Positions 12,601 through 23,800 of a stretch of DNA of 64,000 bases are shown piece after piece; positions within the stretch are counted from its first letter, which is position 1, and the number at the start of each line of letters is the position of its first letter. The stretch lies in the NCBI RefSeq assembly GCF_019649055.1, contig NW_026570325.1, forward strand, positions 186,001 through 250,000, in the 5' to 3' direction. A program made the position numbers and the translations under genes. The notes beneath the pieces are model-generated. The model was given only the letters and a program-made list of their open reading frames with translations, ran no database searches and was not told where the DNA came from. Source of the stretch: Paramacrobiotus metropolitanus (taxonomy: Eukaryota > Tardigrada > Eutardigrada > Parachela > Macrobiotidae).

Positions 12601-13520
12601 GGCACCGAGCCATCATTCCAGCATTTGAACTAAAGCATTGGTACGATATTTTGTTAGATCTATTTTATTTCCGTTTTTCTTAAACGCTAACTAACAAGTT
12701 GTAAATGATAGCCGACCTTGACGGGCTTAAATACGAGAAGCATCAGTAAGGCGATATTGAGAGCGAAATCGGTCCTAGCCGCTTTCCGGTCTTCGGTAGG
12801 TAGAGGTGCGTGCCACTGATGGTTTAATTTCCTACGAGCAGGGCGTGCTTAGTGTCATCGATTATAAAAACGGATTAAAGATTTTTCTTTGCGACGAAAT
12901 AGGACATACCCATCAGTCCAAAACATGTATGGTCCAAAAAAATTGTTTGACAGTGAGGTTATGCTTAGAGCGAAAACGAATAATCCCCGCAAGAAAGGAA
13001 TCGGTGACAGCAAGAAATGCCGGTAGACTCGTTTAAGGAAAACGTAAATGTACCACGGAACTCTAATAACTGCGTGGAATAATATGAAAATTCCAACTCC
13101 GAAAAGACTGGCGAAGCAAAAACCGTAATATGTCCACGGAACTTTAGCCAGGGATGCTGCAACCCTGCAAACATAAACGCGAGCAAGTTACAAATTATAT
13201 TTCAGTAGCCGCTGTTATAGAGTAGTATAGTTTTGTGTTTGCGTTCGGTTATTCCGGTATGCCGGCAAATACCGTAAGCTGCGCTACACACTACCATAAT
13301 ATTATTCTATTATGGGATTTATTAGAAATTTGGTTACGATAAACTGATTGGAGCATTGCCGCGCTTAAGAAGCATAATAATTAGGAACGGATCTTTACGT
13401 TGTATTGGCCAGTGTCGTGTTATCCAATGTTATGAGCCAGCATAGTCCAGGTTGTCCAAAACTGCACGTTCCGTTGTCAGTATCCGGAGATGTTGCAAGC
13501 GATACATTGGCCACAGCCAT
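3602..13520 (-). CDS. slo-like: Slo1/BK-like channel A, complete, 17 exons
   Basis: Exons: 13520-13399, 13164-12910, 12831-12717, 12629-12398, 12329-12178, 11326-11153, 11094-10997, 10933-10832, 10725-10455, 9611-9066, 8995-8727, 8651-8567, 8492-8271, 7647-6426, 5262-4698, 4638-4449, 3901-3602. All junctions are GT-AG and keep phase, giving one open frame of 1639 codons plus TAA. The order follows BK channels: glycosylatable N-terminus (1-41), S0 (about 52-75), S1-S4 (about 105-255), S5/pore/S6 (262-370), RCK1 (383-780), RCK2 (about 790-1540). Diagnostic stretches include GTPLNDNHLRAIN (BK: GTPLSRADLRAVN) and FAPGISQ (BK: LAPGFST). Departures from BK are the absent TVGYGD filter, a weakened S4, no visible acidic calcium bowl, and an insert of about 400 residues. 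It is divergent from kinase gene A, with starts 942 bp apart. The plasma-membrane location is inferred from family membership. Family assignment is firm; conductance is unknown. Confidence 0.85.
4698..5262 (-). CDS. slo-like: Channel A exon 15: C-terminal half of RCK2
   Basis: HHDAVGLISW...VDALMLKCYEDNDIFDATRLLLLGG matches BK [34 protein letters not shown], and NLLILAPES...YFALERPF matches the last RCK2 strands. Exons 16 and 17 (4638-4449, 3901-3602) finish the protein. Exon 17 begins with a near-duplicated FSKM-SDPA motif seen once in B. Confidence 0.75.
5384..5479. repeat. Short tandem repeat in channel A intron 14
   Basis: About three imperfect copies of a 24-27 nt unit built on atgcaacaacagacaacgg/tgatt are visible, in the 1.16 kb intron between exons 15 and 14. 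The rest of that intron shows nothing recognisable. Confidence 0.8.
6426..7647 (-). CDS. slo-like: Channel A exon 14: RCK2 strand plus about 370-residue helical insert
   Basis: A single 1222-nt exon. It opens with GTPLNDNHLRAINIQASRMCL, the BK RCK2 GTPLSRADLRAVN segment, and continues into about 370 residues rich in Lys, Glu, Leu and Gln with heptad-like spacing, so probably helical or coiled coil. The position corresponds to the BK linker that carries the calcium bowl; no run of aspartates is present. The insert ends DPLPEEILTCIR, and a similar DPLPE(Y/H) motif occurs earlier in it (DPLPEYVIN), which hints at an internal repeat. It is conserved as one exon in B (28276-29485). Confidence 0.75.
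8271..8492 (-). CDS. slo-like: Channel A exon 13: start of RCK2
   Basis: Encodes LEQHVVICVISD...GLVNFIKPLR...VVILGEPDFLATEWDSL, the counterpart of BK SGHVVVCIFGD...GLRNLVMPLR...IVFVGSIEYLKREWETL. Exon 12 (8651-8567) supplies the preceding DPTGQYRHYQ segment (BK: DSTGMFHWCA). Confidence 0.8.
8727..8995 (-). CDS. slo-like: Channel A exon 11: end of RCK1, CxxC motif
   Basis: Encodes FHLYPRENLILKDGAKLFFITSASV, matching BK [25 protein letters not shown], followed by CENC where BK has the haem-linked CKACH motif. The cysteines are kept and the histidine is lost. Confidence 0.7.
9066..9611 (-). CDS. slo-like: Channel A exon 10: late RCK1 plus lineage-specific tail
   Basis: Begins ERFYDIPNW...GIVCTAEIQFSLLAQRYFAPGISQ, the counterpart of BK NIPSWDWKQGDD...[20 protein letters not shown]. 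It then has a basic, variable region and ends KKIQLYKDIE, conserved with copy B. Length differs between copies (546 nt in A, 504 in B), so the middle is fast-evolving. Confidence 0.75.
10455..10933 (-). CDS. slo-like: Channel A exons 8-9: RCK1 core
   Basis: Exons 10933-10832 and 10725-10455 encode YVALLGSINPDAVERF...VLLE and YRDILTIVSGSVFKKQDL...CAFFFANESAPNF...EDHCNFLRV. This matches the BK RCK1 order (VVCGHITLESV, VEFYQGSVLN, ACLILANKYC, DAEDASNIMRV). The BK calcium-site residue D367 appears conserved as the Asp of AED; the D362 position is not acidic. Confidence 0.75.
11153..11326 (-). CDS. slo-like: Channel A exon 6: pore helix and degenerate filter
   Basis: Encodes residues 293-350, including DLSYGKVVTFLYGKLV, then FLDVTS at 325-330, then AQLETTTAK and the start of S6. 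An ungapped alignment to BK (LSYWTCVYFLIVTMS, TVGYGD, VYCETVLGR) puts FLDVTS exactly on the TVGYGD selectivity filter. Both filter glycines are gone. The exon is 174 nt (58 codons) in all three copies. Confidence 0.85.
11646..11695. repeat. Hairpin palindrome in channel A intron 5
   Basis: gcaaaaactg...aagtgcgc, a gaaa loop, then gcgcactt...cagtttttgc form an almost perfect inverted repeat of 50 nt. It lies in the 851-nt intron 11327-12177, which otherwise holds no coding signal. Confidence 0.75.
12178..12329 (-). CDS. slo-like: Channel A exon 5: S4-S5
   Basis: Encodes LQFLRLFCLIWFCDEII followed by RRITWIACCFLSCAAWIQL, aligned to BK GLRFLRALRLM and S5. Of the three S4 arginines of BK (R207, R210, R213 in human numbering) only the middle one is kept; the others are Q and C. 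The exon is 152 nt in all three units. Confidence 0.8.
12910..13164 (-). CDS. slo-like: Channel A exon 2: S0 and S1
   Basis: After the acceptor tttgcag it encodes SLAKVPWTYYGFC, a hydrophobic S0 segment, a basic loop, then a second hydrophobic stretch (LFVFALSITSLSNNF) corresponding to BK S1. The exon is 255 nt in both A and B, phase 2 in and out. Confidence 0.75.
13399..13520 (-). CDS. slo-like: Channel A exon 1: extracellular N-terminus
   Basis: Starts MAVANVSLAT and contains three N-glycosylation sequons (NVS, NGT, NTT) and a CSFGQPGLCWLI block shared with copy B (GLCWLI is also in C). It is followed by the phase-2 donor gtaaag. BK channels have an extracellular N-terminus before S0, which fits. 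The ATG was chosen because it begins the block conserved with unit B (ATG 34923). Confidence 0.75.
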
Positions 13521-14462
13521 CTTTTCGGCGCTTTGGAACTTTATAGTTGTGGTTCCAGTCTGCTGTTGGCATATATTAACAGCGCTCCAGAAAGTCTAGT
13601 TGGCTCTCCCGGTGATGCATTTCTGAAACAAAAGGTTTAAGAACGGCAAAGAAACGAAGGCTAACTGACTGCATGAATGCATAGTAAATAATATAGGTAA
13701 GTAATTGAAGCTGTCTTCATTTCAAATTTGCCGGTATCCTGCAAGGACCAGCAGCTACAGGCCAACAGCTATAGTTACAGGTTGCCTTGATCGCTTGACA
13801 GTAATCTCCAAGCGATAAGCAGTGCAAATAAGTTAATGCATGGAATTATCGATGCGTGTGCTTCGACCATTCTGCTTTCAGATTTTCACCAGTGTTTGAA
13901 GGCCCCTAGTACAATATGTATTACTGACTGTAAGAATCAAGAAATTACTTAAATTATTACACTTTTCCAACGTTGACGTTATCGCTTTAACCGGTATCTG
14001 ATTGTCTGTTTACAGTGCAAACGCAAATTTATGTACTTACTTACATACAAATATTATACTGGCGTCAACTTCCGTTAAGTTTGGTACTTGCTTGCATTTG
14101 TTAGTTAGACTGCAACGCTAAGCTCAGTTTGTAGTCTTAAGCAATGCACGAACGGCTAAAGAGCAATGTTTGTTTGTTCAACGTTAGTTAAACGATCGTA
14201 AATTTCATTTTCAAAGCTAGTACATTGTGAGTCGATCGTTTTTAATAGCAAAGAAGATACCAATATTGTTCAAATTTCCCGTCGCTTCCTCGTGTATGAT
14301 TGTATCTGTAGATGCTTGCACGTTATGCCAAACCGATCCAGCAGCGCGTACAGTTTATGAACAGTCATTGATTGGTTGAGCAAAATCGTTTTTCTGCGTT
14401 CGATCGTGACGATAGCTGGCCCATTTTGAATATTATTATAGTACTAAAGCAGCTAAAGCAGG
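13521..14462. promoter_or_regulatory. Divergent intergenic region, unit A
   Basis: This 942-bp gap separates the start codons of channel A and kinase A and must hold both 5' UTRs and promoters. Short blocks recur in the same order in the unit B gap: cggctaaa-gaatgtt (14153-14170; B 35213-35230), acat-gtgagtc (14222-14233; B 35321-35333) and gtcgctt-ctc-tg (14281-14294; B 35390-35403). Conservation amid otherwise diverged sequence suggests shared control elements. No TATA position can be fixed. Confidence 0.5.
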
Positions 14463-14853
14463 ATGTCATCGGTATACGCAGTGGGTTTTCAGTATAAATT
14501 CTCTTCACCGAATTCAACAACGTATTCTGTTAACGTCGAACGAAAAGATAATACATATCTTCCGAAAAAAGATGATTTAAAATTATCTGGTGACCATCTC
14601 GAAAAATCTGGATTCGATGGACTGGAAAATGCGCTGGCGCTGCCGCAGAAAGCTGAGCTAACGACAATAGCGTCAGATCGCGCGGATGCCCAGAACGAAA
14701 TTCAGGCTTTACGTGCCGCACTTCTCCCCTTAGTCACCGCGTTCGCCAAAGAACATCACAATGTCAACGTACAGCGATATTACGGCGTTGATTATACTTC
14801 TGGAAAAGCTGGACTAACTAGGACCTGTTATATTCTAGCAGAACACTGCCCAG
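14463..14853 (+). CDS. Kinase A exon 1: N-lobe of D1
   Basis: Starts MSSVYAVGFQYKF and ends RYYGVDY...CYILAEHCPG, which lines up with kinase strands beta4-beta5 and the hinge. The phase-1 donor gtaaag follows the hinge glycine codon's first base. The beta3 lysine position appears to be Thr. Copy B (35583-35973) has exactly the same length, 391 nt. Confidence 0.75.
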
Positions 14854-17800
14854 GTAAAGTTTGTAAAAATAGCGCCGGTTAAAAAAATGTCCAGTTATTT
14901 TGACATTCTTTACTTTAAGGTGCCTCTCCTTTAGAATAGCACGCGCACAAAGGAATCACATGTTCCATTTACGTTGCAATATTTTGTGTTGTACATGCAA
15001 AAGAATTTGGCTTTGCACAGATCTCGTTCAAAACAGTGCAACCACTACTTAAAATGTGTTCCGTAATTAAGTCTTCATTTTCTGCTCAGATTCTTTCAAA
15101 ATAAAAAGCTGATCCTCCTGAAATCAAAGCCATGTCACCCTTCCAGACCGAGCAGTTCAAATATGTCACGCGTCAGCAACCTCTAAAATTTACTAGCACG
15201 ACATTATGGCGCTTTTTGCCCCTTAATTTGGTCACTTGTTTCAACCTAGGTTCCTATTTGCCGTACTTTGGACTCGGAGCGGCCTATGACTAATTGCTAT
15301 AATCAATACACCTGCCACCTGTGGCACGTTTCGCACCAAAGAAAAAAAGTGAATCGTTTTTTCTCTCCTTGTAGTCACAGTAGACACTTGTATACAGGCT
15401 GTAGACACCCTGTAGACCTATCGGTAGTCACCTGGTTTCTTAGGACGTATGCACAGTGTCTAAAACGGTGTCTACAGGTTGCCTACGGATGTCTACCGCT
15501 GTATAGAAGCAGCCCTTCTTAGGTTCAGCTCGATACTCTGCCTGTATACACCGCCGTAGACACAGCGGTAGACATACTGTAGTCTGTAGTCACCTGGTTT
15601 CTTAGGTTTCTTAGGTTTTCTTAGGATGTATACAGGTTGTCTACAGGGTGTCTACAGGTGACTACCGGTGTATACAGGCAGAGTATCGAGCTGAACCTAA
15701 GAAAAACTGCCTGTATACAGGGGTAGACATCCGTAGACAGCCCGTAGACACCACTGTAGACATACTATAGTCACCTGGTTTCATAGGTTTTCTTAGGATG
15801 TATACAGGTTGTCTACAGGGTGTCTACAGGTTGTCTACAGATGACTACCGTGAATACAAGAAGGAAAAAAACGTTCCAGTTTTTTTCTTTGGTACGAAAC
15901 GTTCCATATATAAAACTTTGCCAACCGCCACGACGGCAACGGCTAAGAAACCTAAAAACACTAGATAACCTAAGAAAGTTAAGGACCTAAGAATCATAGA
16001 AATCTAATATGTACGGTAAAAAACGCTAGTTCGACTTCATGACGGGTCGACATCGTGTCTGGTCGACTTAGTGGCGATTGGGGAATTTTCGTCGACGAAA
16101 TGGCGATTCACTGGTATGACGGCAGTATTGGGTATCACTGTATCAGTAACTATATCTACAGAACCACTAAAGCGCTGATAAAAATCAGCGCCTTATTTCC
16201 AAAATGCACTTCAGCATAACGGGATTTTATGTGTTGCGGTTCTGACCGAAGCGTAAGCGAAGGTCGTGTTACGAGTATAAATGTGGCTATATAACTATCC
16301 GGGATGGTAGGGAATAGTGGAAGATGGCACTAACACTAACCAACTATACTCGCAACAAAACAGCAGCTAGTGGCAACTCTTTACTGTTGAAAAGTCCAAA
16401 TGAACAGAGTGCATTTTCTGGCAGCATCGCAGTGCTGCTTATATACTCTTATCATCAGGAACAGAAGATCAAATAAGCATAAAAACAATGAAGAAAGATC
16501 TAGAGCGTTATTTAACAATGGGGTGTGGCTCGGGTGTGATAATAGAAAATAAGCACACAATGATGAATCATATGCAACTAGTGCATTGATCCTTATTGTG
16601 TGATGGCAACAATTAAAGGGCAGCTATTAATAACTATTAGATGCTCTATTTTAAACGCTTCGATTGTCATATAATTATGCAGCAATATTTTTCCTATAAC
16701 AGTCGAGTAAGTATAAGAAAAGACTGAAAAGTGTCCGTTTGTCGGACACAACAACCCCTTGTATTGAATAGTCGTATGGTGAGCCTAGCGAAATACTTGT
16801 ATTTAGGTTGCTGGGACCGACGGACGGTCATCACTAGTTACAGCTCTATCGCACCAAGTGTGGACACTTTTTCTCAAAAATCACTAAAGGCCAGGAGTCG
16901 ACAAATTTATAATTATTTTATTTTGATATGGTTGCTGCATGTGTTCAGCATGTTTTTCATTTTGGTTTGCCCTGCTGAAAGCGTATTCTAATTGACTGCG
17001 ATATAAAAACCAAAACCGACCGGTTTAAAAATGTGGCTCGACCCATTGACAGTGGTTGCCATCTTCCGACTTAAAATTTGTTTGAAAATTTCACTGATGC
17101 CGCAAAGCAAAATTAATACGTTTGGGCTGTTTCGCAACCAAGGCTCTTGCGATATATGCAGGATACCTATCGAATTCCATGAAGCCTGCGTGACCTTTGC
17201 AAAGTTAAGACGGGCCCCGTTAAATACGGGGATGACCTCCTTTGCGCCTTCGCCGAACAGCCGCCGAATGTCGCAAGCACCCGTTCTTGATAAAATCTCA
17301 TTCAGAAGGTACTGGGCGTCCTTTTTAAGCTTTTCGTCCGCACAGTAAGCCCGAGGCATCTCGTTCCAGCAAGATTAAGCAGCAGTCTTAGCTTTTTTTA
17401 GTCGCCGCTTTAATGGTTTTTTCTACCATCCGTCCGGCACTTATACCTCCTCGCCTGTGTTGTTGATATTTGTCAACACTCTAAAATAAACTTACGTAAC
17501 CCACGACTGGTTCATGGAAGTTATCAGTTCGAGGTCACTCAGCTCCATGTGCTAGGCAACCGCATTTCTCGGTATGTCCTTTTTACCATAGAAGTCTATG
17601 GGAGAACCACTTTGTCCCGGGATCACCGCAAACAGTGATTATGCAGGATGCTTCTGATTGCGCGTAACAGACACCTTGTGGATCATTCAATAACTTTCAA
17701 AAAACTGCACGCAAAAATCTTAAGTGGTGATACTTTTCCAGGAGCATTCATAAGCAGAAACAAATGACCGCTACCCCCTCCTCTAAAATACCGCTTGTCT

Positions 17801-20800
17801 CCCTACTGGCACATCAAAAGACTTTGGCTTTGATGTTTCTGGATCCGCAATAAAAAACTACACTAGAATAGTGCAAAATAATAAACAAAATGACGTACCA
17901 AATTATTTTTAAATTTGTTTTATGCAACTGTCCACACTTGGTGCGATAGAGCTGTATATGCGTTGTGAGCATATACGTCCCTCGTGCATTTAGTTGCGGT
18001 GACCGACCGATGGAAACCGTATTTTTCATATTCACTTGATCATAGAGCAGTTTCGCTACAATTTGGTCGAATATGATTAATATAACTGTTATTTGAAGGA
18101 ATGCCTTTGGATGAACTGATGCGGTCAGTAACTGTTGACGCGGATACGAAAATAAATGATTTCGCAGTTATTATATACACAAGACAAATTCTGAAAGGAT
18201 TGAACTTCCTCCATGAAAACCACATTATTCACCGCGACATCAAAGGATCAAACGTGATGGTAAACGAAGCCACTAGCACGGTAAAAATAAAGGGATTGCT
18301 GATGGCTAAACACTTTTCGGGAGACTCCACACCGTCGAACTGCTTAGAAAATGCTGCCGGCACGGTGCCGTTCTTATCACCGGAAATGGCATCTCTCTCT
18401 GCAAAACGGTCGAATCAGCACACGTCGGTTGGTAGAAAAACCGATATCTGGAGCTTGGGGTGCACCGTCATACAAATGTTGCAGCAAGGCACACCGCCAC
18501 GTTTAGTTAGAGATAAGAGCGGTGATACCGTAGTTCCGACTGCTTCCACCCATAACTTCAAGGACATGCATTACTACTTCGGTGTCGGGTATCGGCCCCA
18601 GTATCCTACAGCTGATATCTGCGGTCATGGGTGTACGGAAAGCTGCAGTTTGGTTACAACGGATGTGATTGCCTTCCTTAATAAATGTCTAGAAAAGGAT
18701 CCTGTAAATCGGCCATTGTGTACTGCGCTTCTCCAGATGAAATACTTCGCTCGCACCATGCCGAACCACAAGAGCAGAGAAATGCAGCGGTGTGTAGTAA
18801 GGCGGTATGAAATTGATTCAGTAGCGCAAGTTGAAGACACAGAAGAAGCCAAAAGAAATAATACTATGATGAATTACCTTAAAAAATTTGTGAATCTTAC
18901 CATTAGCAAAGAGACACGGGATGAACTGGATTTACTGAAAACGACAACAAATCTTCCAGGCACAGTCAAAGACCACAAAATCCCGTACACAGTTACTTTC
19001 ATTTCTCCAGCTGAATCGCCGAGCGGTAACAGTAAATTTTTAATGGCAAACAAAGGAAGCGTCTTCGAGAAACTCACACACTCAAGCGTTCTCACGTCGG
19101 AGCACATTATCAAACATCTTGCCGCCGTACTCACCCTCTGGCCTTGAAATCCGGCTTTTCACCGAGAGTGAAGGTTTGGCTTATAATTATTTTGTACAGT
19201 AATTGGGTGTGCATGAAATTCTTTAAATTTAATAGAACAAATTTATGGTATTCCTTCTAGGCAACTTTGTGCCTTTTAGCGAATACTTGACAAGTCGTAA
19301 GTTCCAGAAGTCATTCATTCCTCACTTCACAAGCCAGATTCTTGAAGGACTAGTCGTATTACATGACCTTCACATCATCCACAAAGACATTCGATGTTCG
19401 AACATTCTTGTACAGCCAATCGACGGTCATGCAGCCAGGTACATTCTAAAGATTGCTCACTTCGAGAAAGCGTCGCAGGAAAAAGATGACAGCGCTCGAG
19501 AAGTTTGTCCGGAGGGATCATCACGCTTCATATCGCCAGAAATGATGAATCTGATGATTCCCGGCAGCAGTTCGGAACAAAATAAAATCACCACGGCTAC
19601 GGATGTATTCAGTTTAGGCTGTACCATAATCGAGATGTATAAGCGATCCCCACCGGAATGGGTATAACGGAATAAAATGAGCGGGAAAAACGAAAGATTT
19701 ATGTTCAAATCAGATGCAAACAGTCTTGATTTTTTCTCTAATTTGTGGAAGATGCTCGATCTGCAAGCTGAACCTGATGTCGCCGACATCACTGACAATG
19801 CCGATGCCCGTAATTTTGTGGAAGCTTGCTTTATACCAGGAAATAAAAGACCAACATGCAAGGAACTGTTGGAGCATTTATTCATTGTAGGATTCTCCGT
19901 TGGAAGCAGTTGCCAGTACTCCGTTCACGGTACTGGAAGGAACGCAGAAGGTCTCTCTGGAATAGTGTATAAAGCAAATATCACCGATCGCGGGAATTTT
20001 ACTGAAGACATTGCAGCTGTTAAAATATTTCATTTGCGTTTAGCGCAACCGTTGTTTGCTCTAAGCGGAAACTCAACGCTACGTCAACGGTGCGAAAATC
20101 TTCTTCAGCTTAGACATCGTAACATTGTCGGGTACCATAAAGTGACCGTAAGAAACCAGCGAGAACAAGATTTGGTTACTTTTGAGATTATGATGGACTG
20201 TTGCTCAGGTGGGTGAGGAACCTGCCAGGAAAACCACATTTACTCTTCTAATAAATAAGTGTAAAAGCGTTATTTTATAGGAGATCTTAATCAGCATCTA
20301 ATACAACTGGACAATGAGAGGCACCGATTGGGCAAGGCAACATGTATTCGCTATGCGATGGAGCTCGCAGCTGGGCTAGATTATCTGCACCAAAAAAATA
20401 TTATCCATGGAAATCTGTCTCCGACAAAAGTGCTCTACCGAAGTCACGCAAACGAGGCTGTAACAGTTGTAATTAGTGGTTTGGATTATACGATGCTATG
20501 TCAAAATAACGACAATGTGGAAAACACAAGCAGGTTTCAATGTCCAGTCCGGTATATGCCACCAGAAGCGCTGCGAATGTCCATCAAAAGTCCATCAGAC
20601 GAAATCGAACTCAGGAGCGATATCTGGAGCTTGGGATGTATCATTATAACTCTTGTTACATATGATATCAAAGGCTACGAAAGACAGTTAGTCAAGGGAA
20701 CAGAACGAGCTGGAGCAGGAAACGATATTCCGAATTCAATTTATGCAGTGCGGATTTTAGATGGATATGTTCCATTTCTGGCTGAACCTATTTCTATGGA

Positions 20801-23800
20801 CTTGATTAGTTGCATTGAGCCGTGTGTTCGTGCTGCCGTAATCGAGCGCTGCAGCGCGAAAGCTTTGTTACAGCTGTTGTCGCAAGTTGATACTTCTGAT
20901 GCTGGAGGAGTGGATTCTACTCATCATTCTAGCCCAACATTTCCATCGTGCGAGGAACATCTACCGGAGCCAACGGCTGCTCCGATCAGTGCGGCTGTTT
21001 TGGAATCGTCGGCAGCGCCTGATTACACGAGTGAAGAAAACATGGATTCCCTAGCAGAAGTCTTAGGTGTACGGTGTCAGTATCATTATGCAGATAGCTA
21101 CTCGGATTATGTTGGAAGAGGTTCAACTGGTACGATTTTCAAAGCAATGGTCACGGAAAGAGGGGATTACACCGGAAAACAAACTGTCGCTGTGAAAGTA
21201 GTTCGTTTCTCTGAAGACCGGGTATCCTTTGACTTGGCAAAGATGCGCAGAAGATTCCGGTCACTTATTTCTCTCAGACATGATAACCTCGTTGTGTATC
21301 ATAGAATATCTGTTAACCGATTCCCCTATGGATGGACAGTGGAAATCATGATGGACTATTATTCAGGTATATGCCGACAACTGCATTATAGTAATTATTA
21401 TGGCTTAACTGGAAACACCGCTAGGTCTATTGAACTCTATTCCGATTTCTGCTTCTTCAGGTGGAAATTTTTCAAATTATTTACAAACCTGCAAGGAAAA
21501 CGAGCAGTGGCTGCAGTCAGCAACGGTTATCAGATACATGGTACAGTTAGCCAGAGGACTAACAGTTTTGCACAGCAGCAATATTATACATGGAAATTTA
21601 AGTCTTCTCAATATTCTAATCAGTCACGAAGAAAATAATCGGCTAAAGCTTTCGATCGGCAGCCTGGATGGAGCGGTCCAAATGCAGTCAAGCATAACAC
21701 ATTCGGTAGATTGTGAAGATATCCGCGGGACAATACGTTTTATGTCTCCGGAGATGCTTACACGCTTCGTTAACTTTGGCTACGAGGGCGGAATCGGACG
21801 GAAAACCGATACCTTCAGTTTAGGTTGCATTTTTGCAGTAATGGCCAACCATATGCCTTGTGGTCATAAACCGAAGTTGTATAATCGAACTACAGGAGAA
21901 ACCGTGGAAGTAGACGCAAGCTTCCGTGACCTTCGTTACACAAGTTTCGTCCTTGATGGATACGTACCGCATGTTGATGAATCTATACCACCACGTTTGG
22001 CTGAAATTATACAAAGCTGTTTGAGTGTTAGCGCTGAAGAAAGAATTTCTGCAGATGGCCTCCTCAGAAAACTTATATTGGTAAGCATGAAGCGCAAAGT
22101 GCAAACCTACAATATTATGTTTTTACAAAGGTATACGTACGTTTAATTCGGTGTAAAAACAGGTCACAGGAGACATTCGTAAATCTGCCCGACACTAAAG
22201 ACAAAGGAGCAAAATAATGCAAGTATAAAAGCCAAAATCCTCTCAGGTCATACTAACTTGATCACTGGTTGAGTGGCGAAAACGCACAGCGCTTATAAGT
22301 AATACTCGCCCAGACCCCATCGGGTATAATATGATTGTGCACCACTGCACTCGAAAGTTTGGCTTTAGGCCTATCTTGTATCAGGAAACACTGAGTACGT
22401 TCCGTTTCTTATCGGTTCACAATGGACGTCAAAATTGATTTTATGCGTGGTTGGTATAAGCCTAACCCGATTTTGTGGTAGACTGGCAGTAATCTACATA
22501 GTACATACCGGGTACATATACCTATACATACATATAATCTTACCATAACATACAATCAGCGCCAACTACAGGTAGCTCGGAACGTTGATCGGATCTGTAT
22601 TTCCATACACTCGCACGATGCGCACTCGGCTGCAGCCAATAAATCGGTTTAAGGCTTTAGGAATTAGGAGTAGGGTTGGTTTTTGTATGCAGATTCACTG
22701 TACAACGGACAGACGTGAGGTGAAACGGCCTGTAGCTGTTCTGAAATTCAAGAATGGTTTAAGATTTCCTTGGAGTTCCCTATGTGCGTTCACGTCCTTC
22801 ATATAAGTACTCCGCTGCGCAATAATTATGAGCTTTTCAAATTCAAAGTGAAGCTGATTCGATACAGCAATTCTACTCACCTGTGAGGTAGCTTCGCGAA
22901 TTGTATCTGTGGGTGTGGTACTGCATACAGCTACCTTGGACTGGAGCAATCGTTGCGAATGTACGAGTACTGTAGTTTCGTTTTGATGCAGGGCTGCGCC
23001 ATCATGTTGATAGCAAGCTATGAAGGCATTTAAATAACATTAAGACGCCAGTATTTAGCAACTGTACTCTGCAGATTCAAGAAGATTTCAGCCTTGGGCT
23101 GCTACCATCAGCATTGGTATGTACTTCGGAGACAACTGATATGCTTTCACCAGCATATTGCGCACTAAGTGACCACTCGGTGACATCCGAGAGCCAGGAA
23201 GAAATACCGGTAATTTCGCTGGTAGCGACTGCGTATACGGTTACAGCAGCAATGATTGGACTGGAAAAGGCTCATTCGGCTTCGTCTACAAAGCAAAAAT
23301 TAAAGACAAAAGAAACTATATAAGGGACGAAATCGTTGCCGTTAAAGTGGCGCACTTGAATACATCAGTCCTCCCATGGAATATTAAAGATCGTACCGTA
23401 CTGCTGGCAAAATTCAATAGATTGATCCAACTTAATCATAGCCATTTGGTTAAATACCATGCAGTTAAAATGTTACAGTCTTCTAAAGGAACGAGGTTGG
23501 AGTTCCTAATGGATTACTACAACGGTATGTCGAAGCCGTAGAAACTTCTCAGTGTCGATTTCGTAACAGTCTCATCTTATAAGCATACGGGGGAATGTGA
23601 ATAGCTTACCCAGGCAATCCCTGTGGTTGCTGCCGTCAGCCGGCTGGAGTATGACGTTGCGGCATTGCGTATGGCTAAACCTAGCGCTGGACATAAGCAC
23701 CATGCATAGCCACAACCTCATAATCCGGCCGGCCAGCGGCAGTATGTAGTCGTACAGGAATTGCCTACTCTAGGCAGCAAAGCTGTTGCCATCCCCTCGA

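Noticed and set aside
13405-13640. Plus-strand frames opposite channel A exon 1
   Set aside because: They are shadows of the minus-strand N-terminal exon that is conserved with unit B.
23114-23323. Plus-strand 69-codon open frame (MVCTSETTDM...)
   Set aside because: The other frame of the same DNA encodes the glycine loop and VAVK of D5, which is the supported reading.
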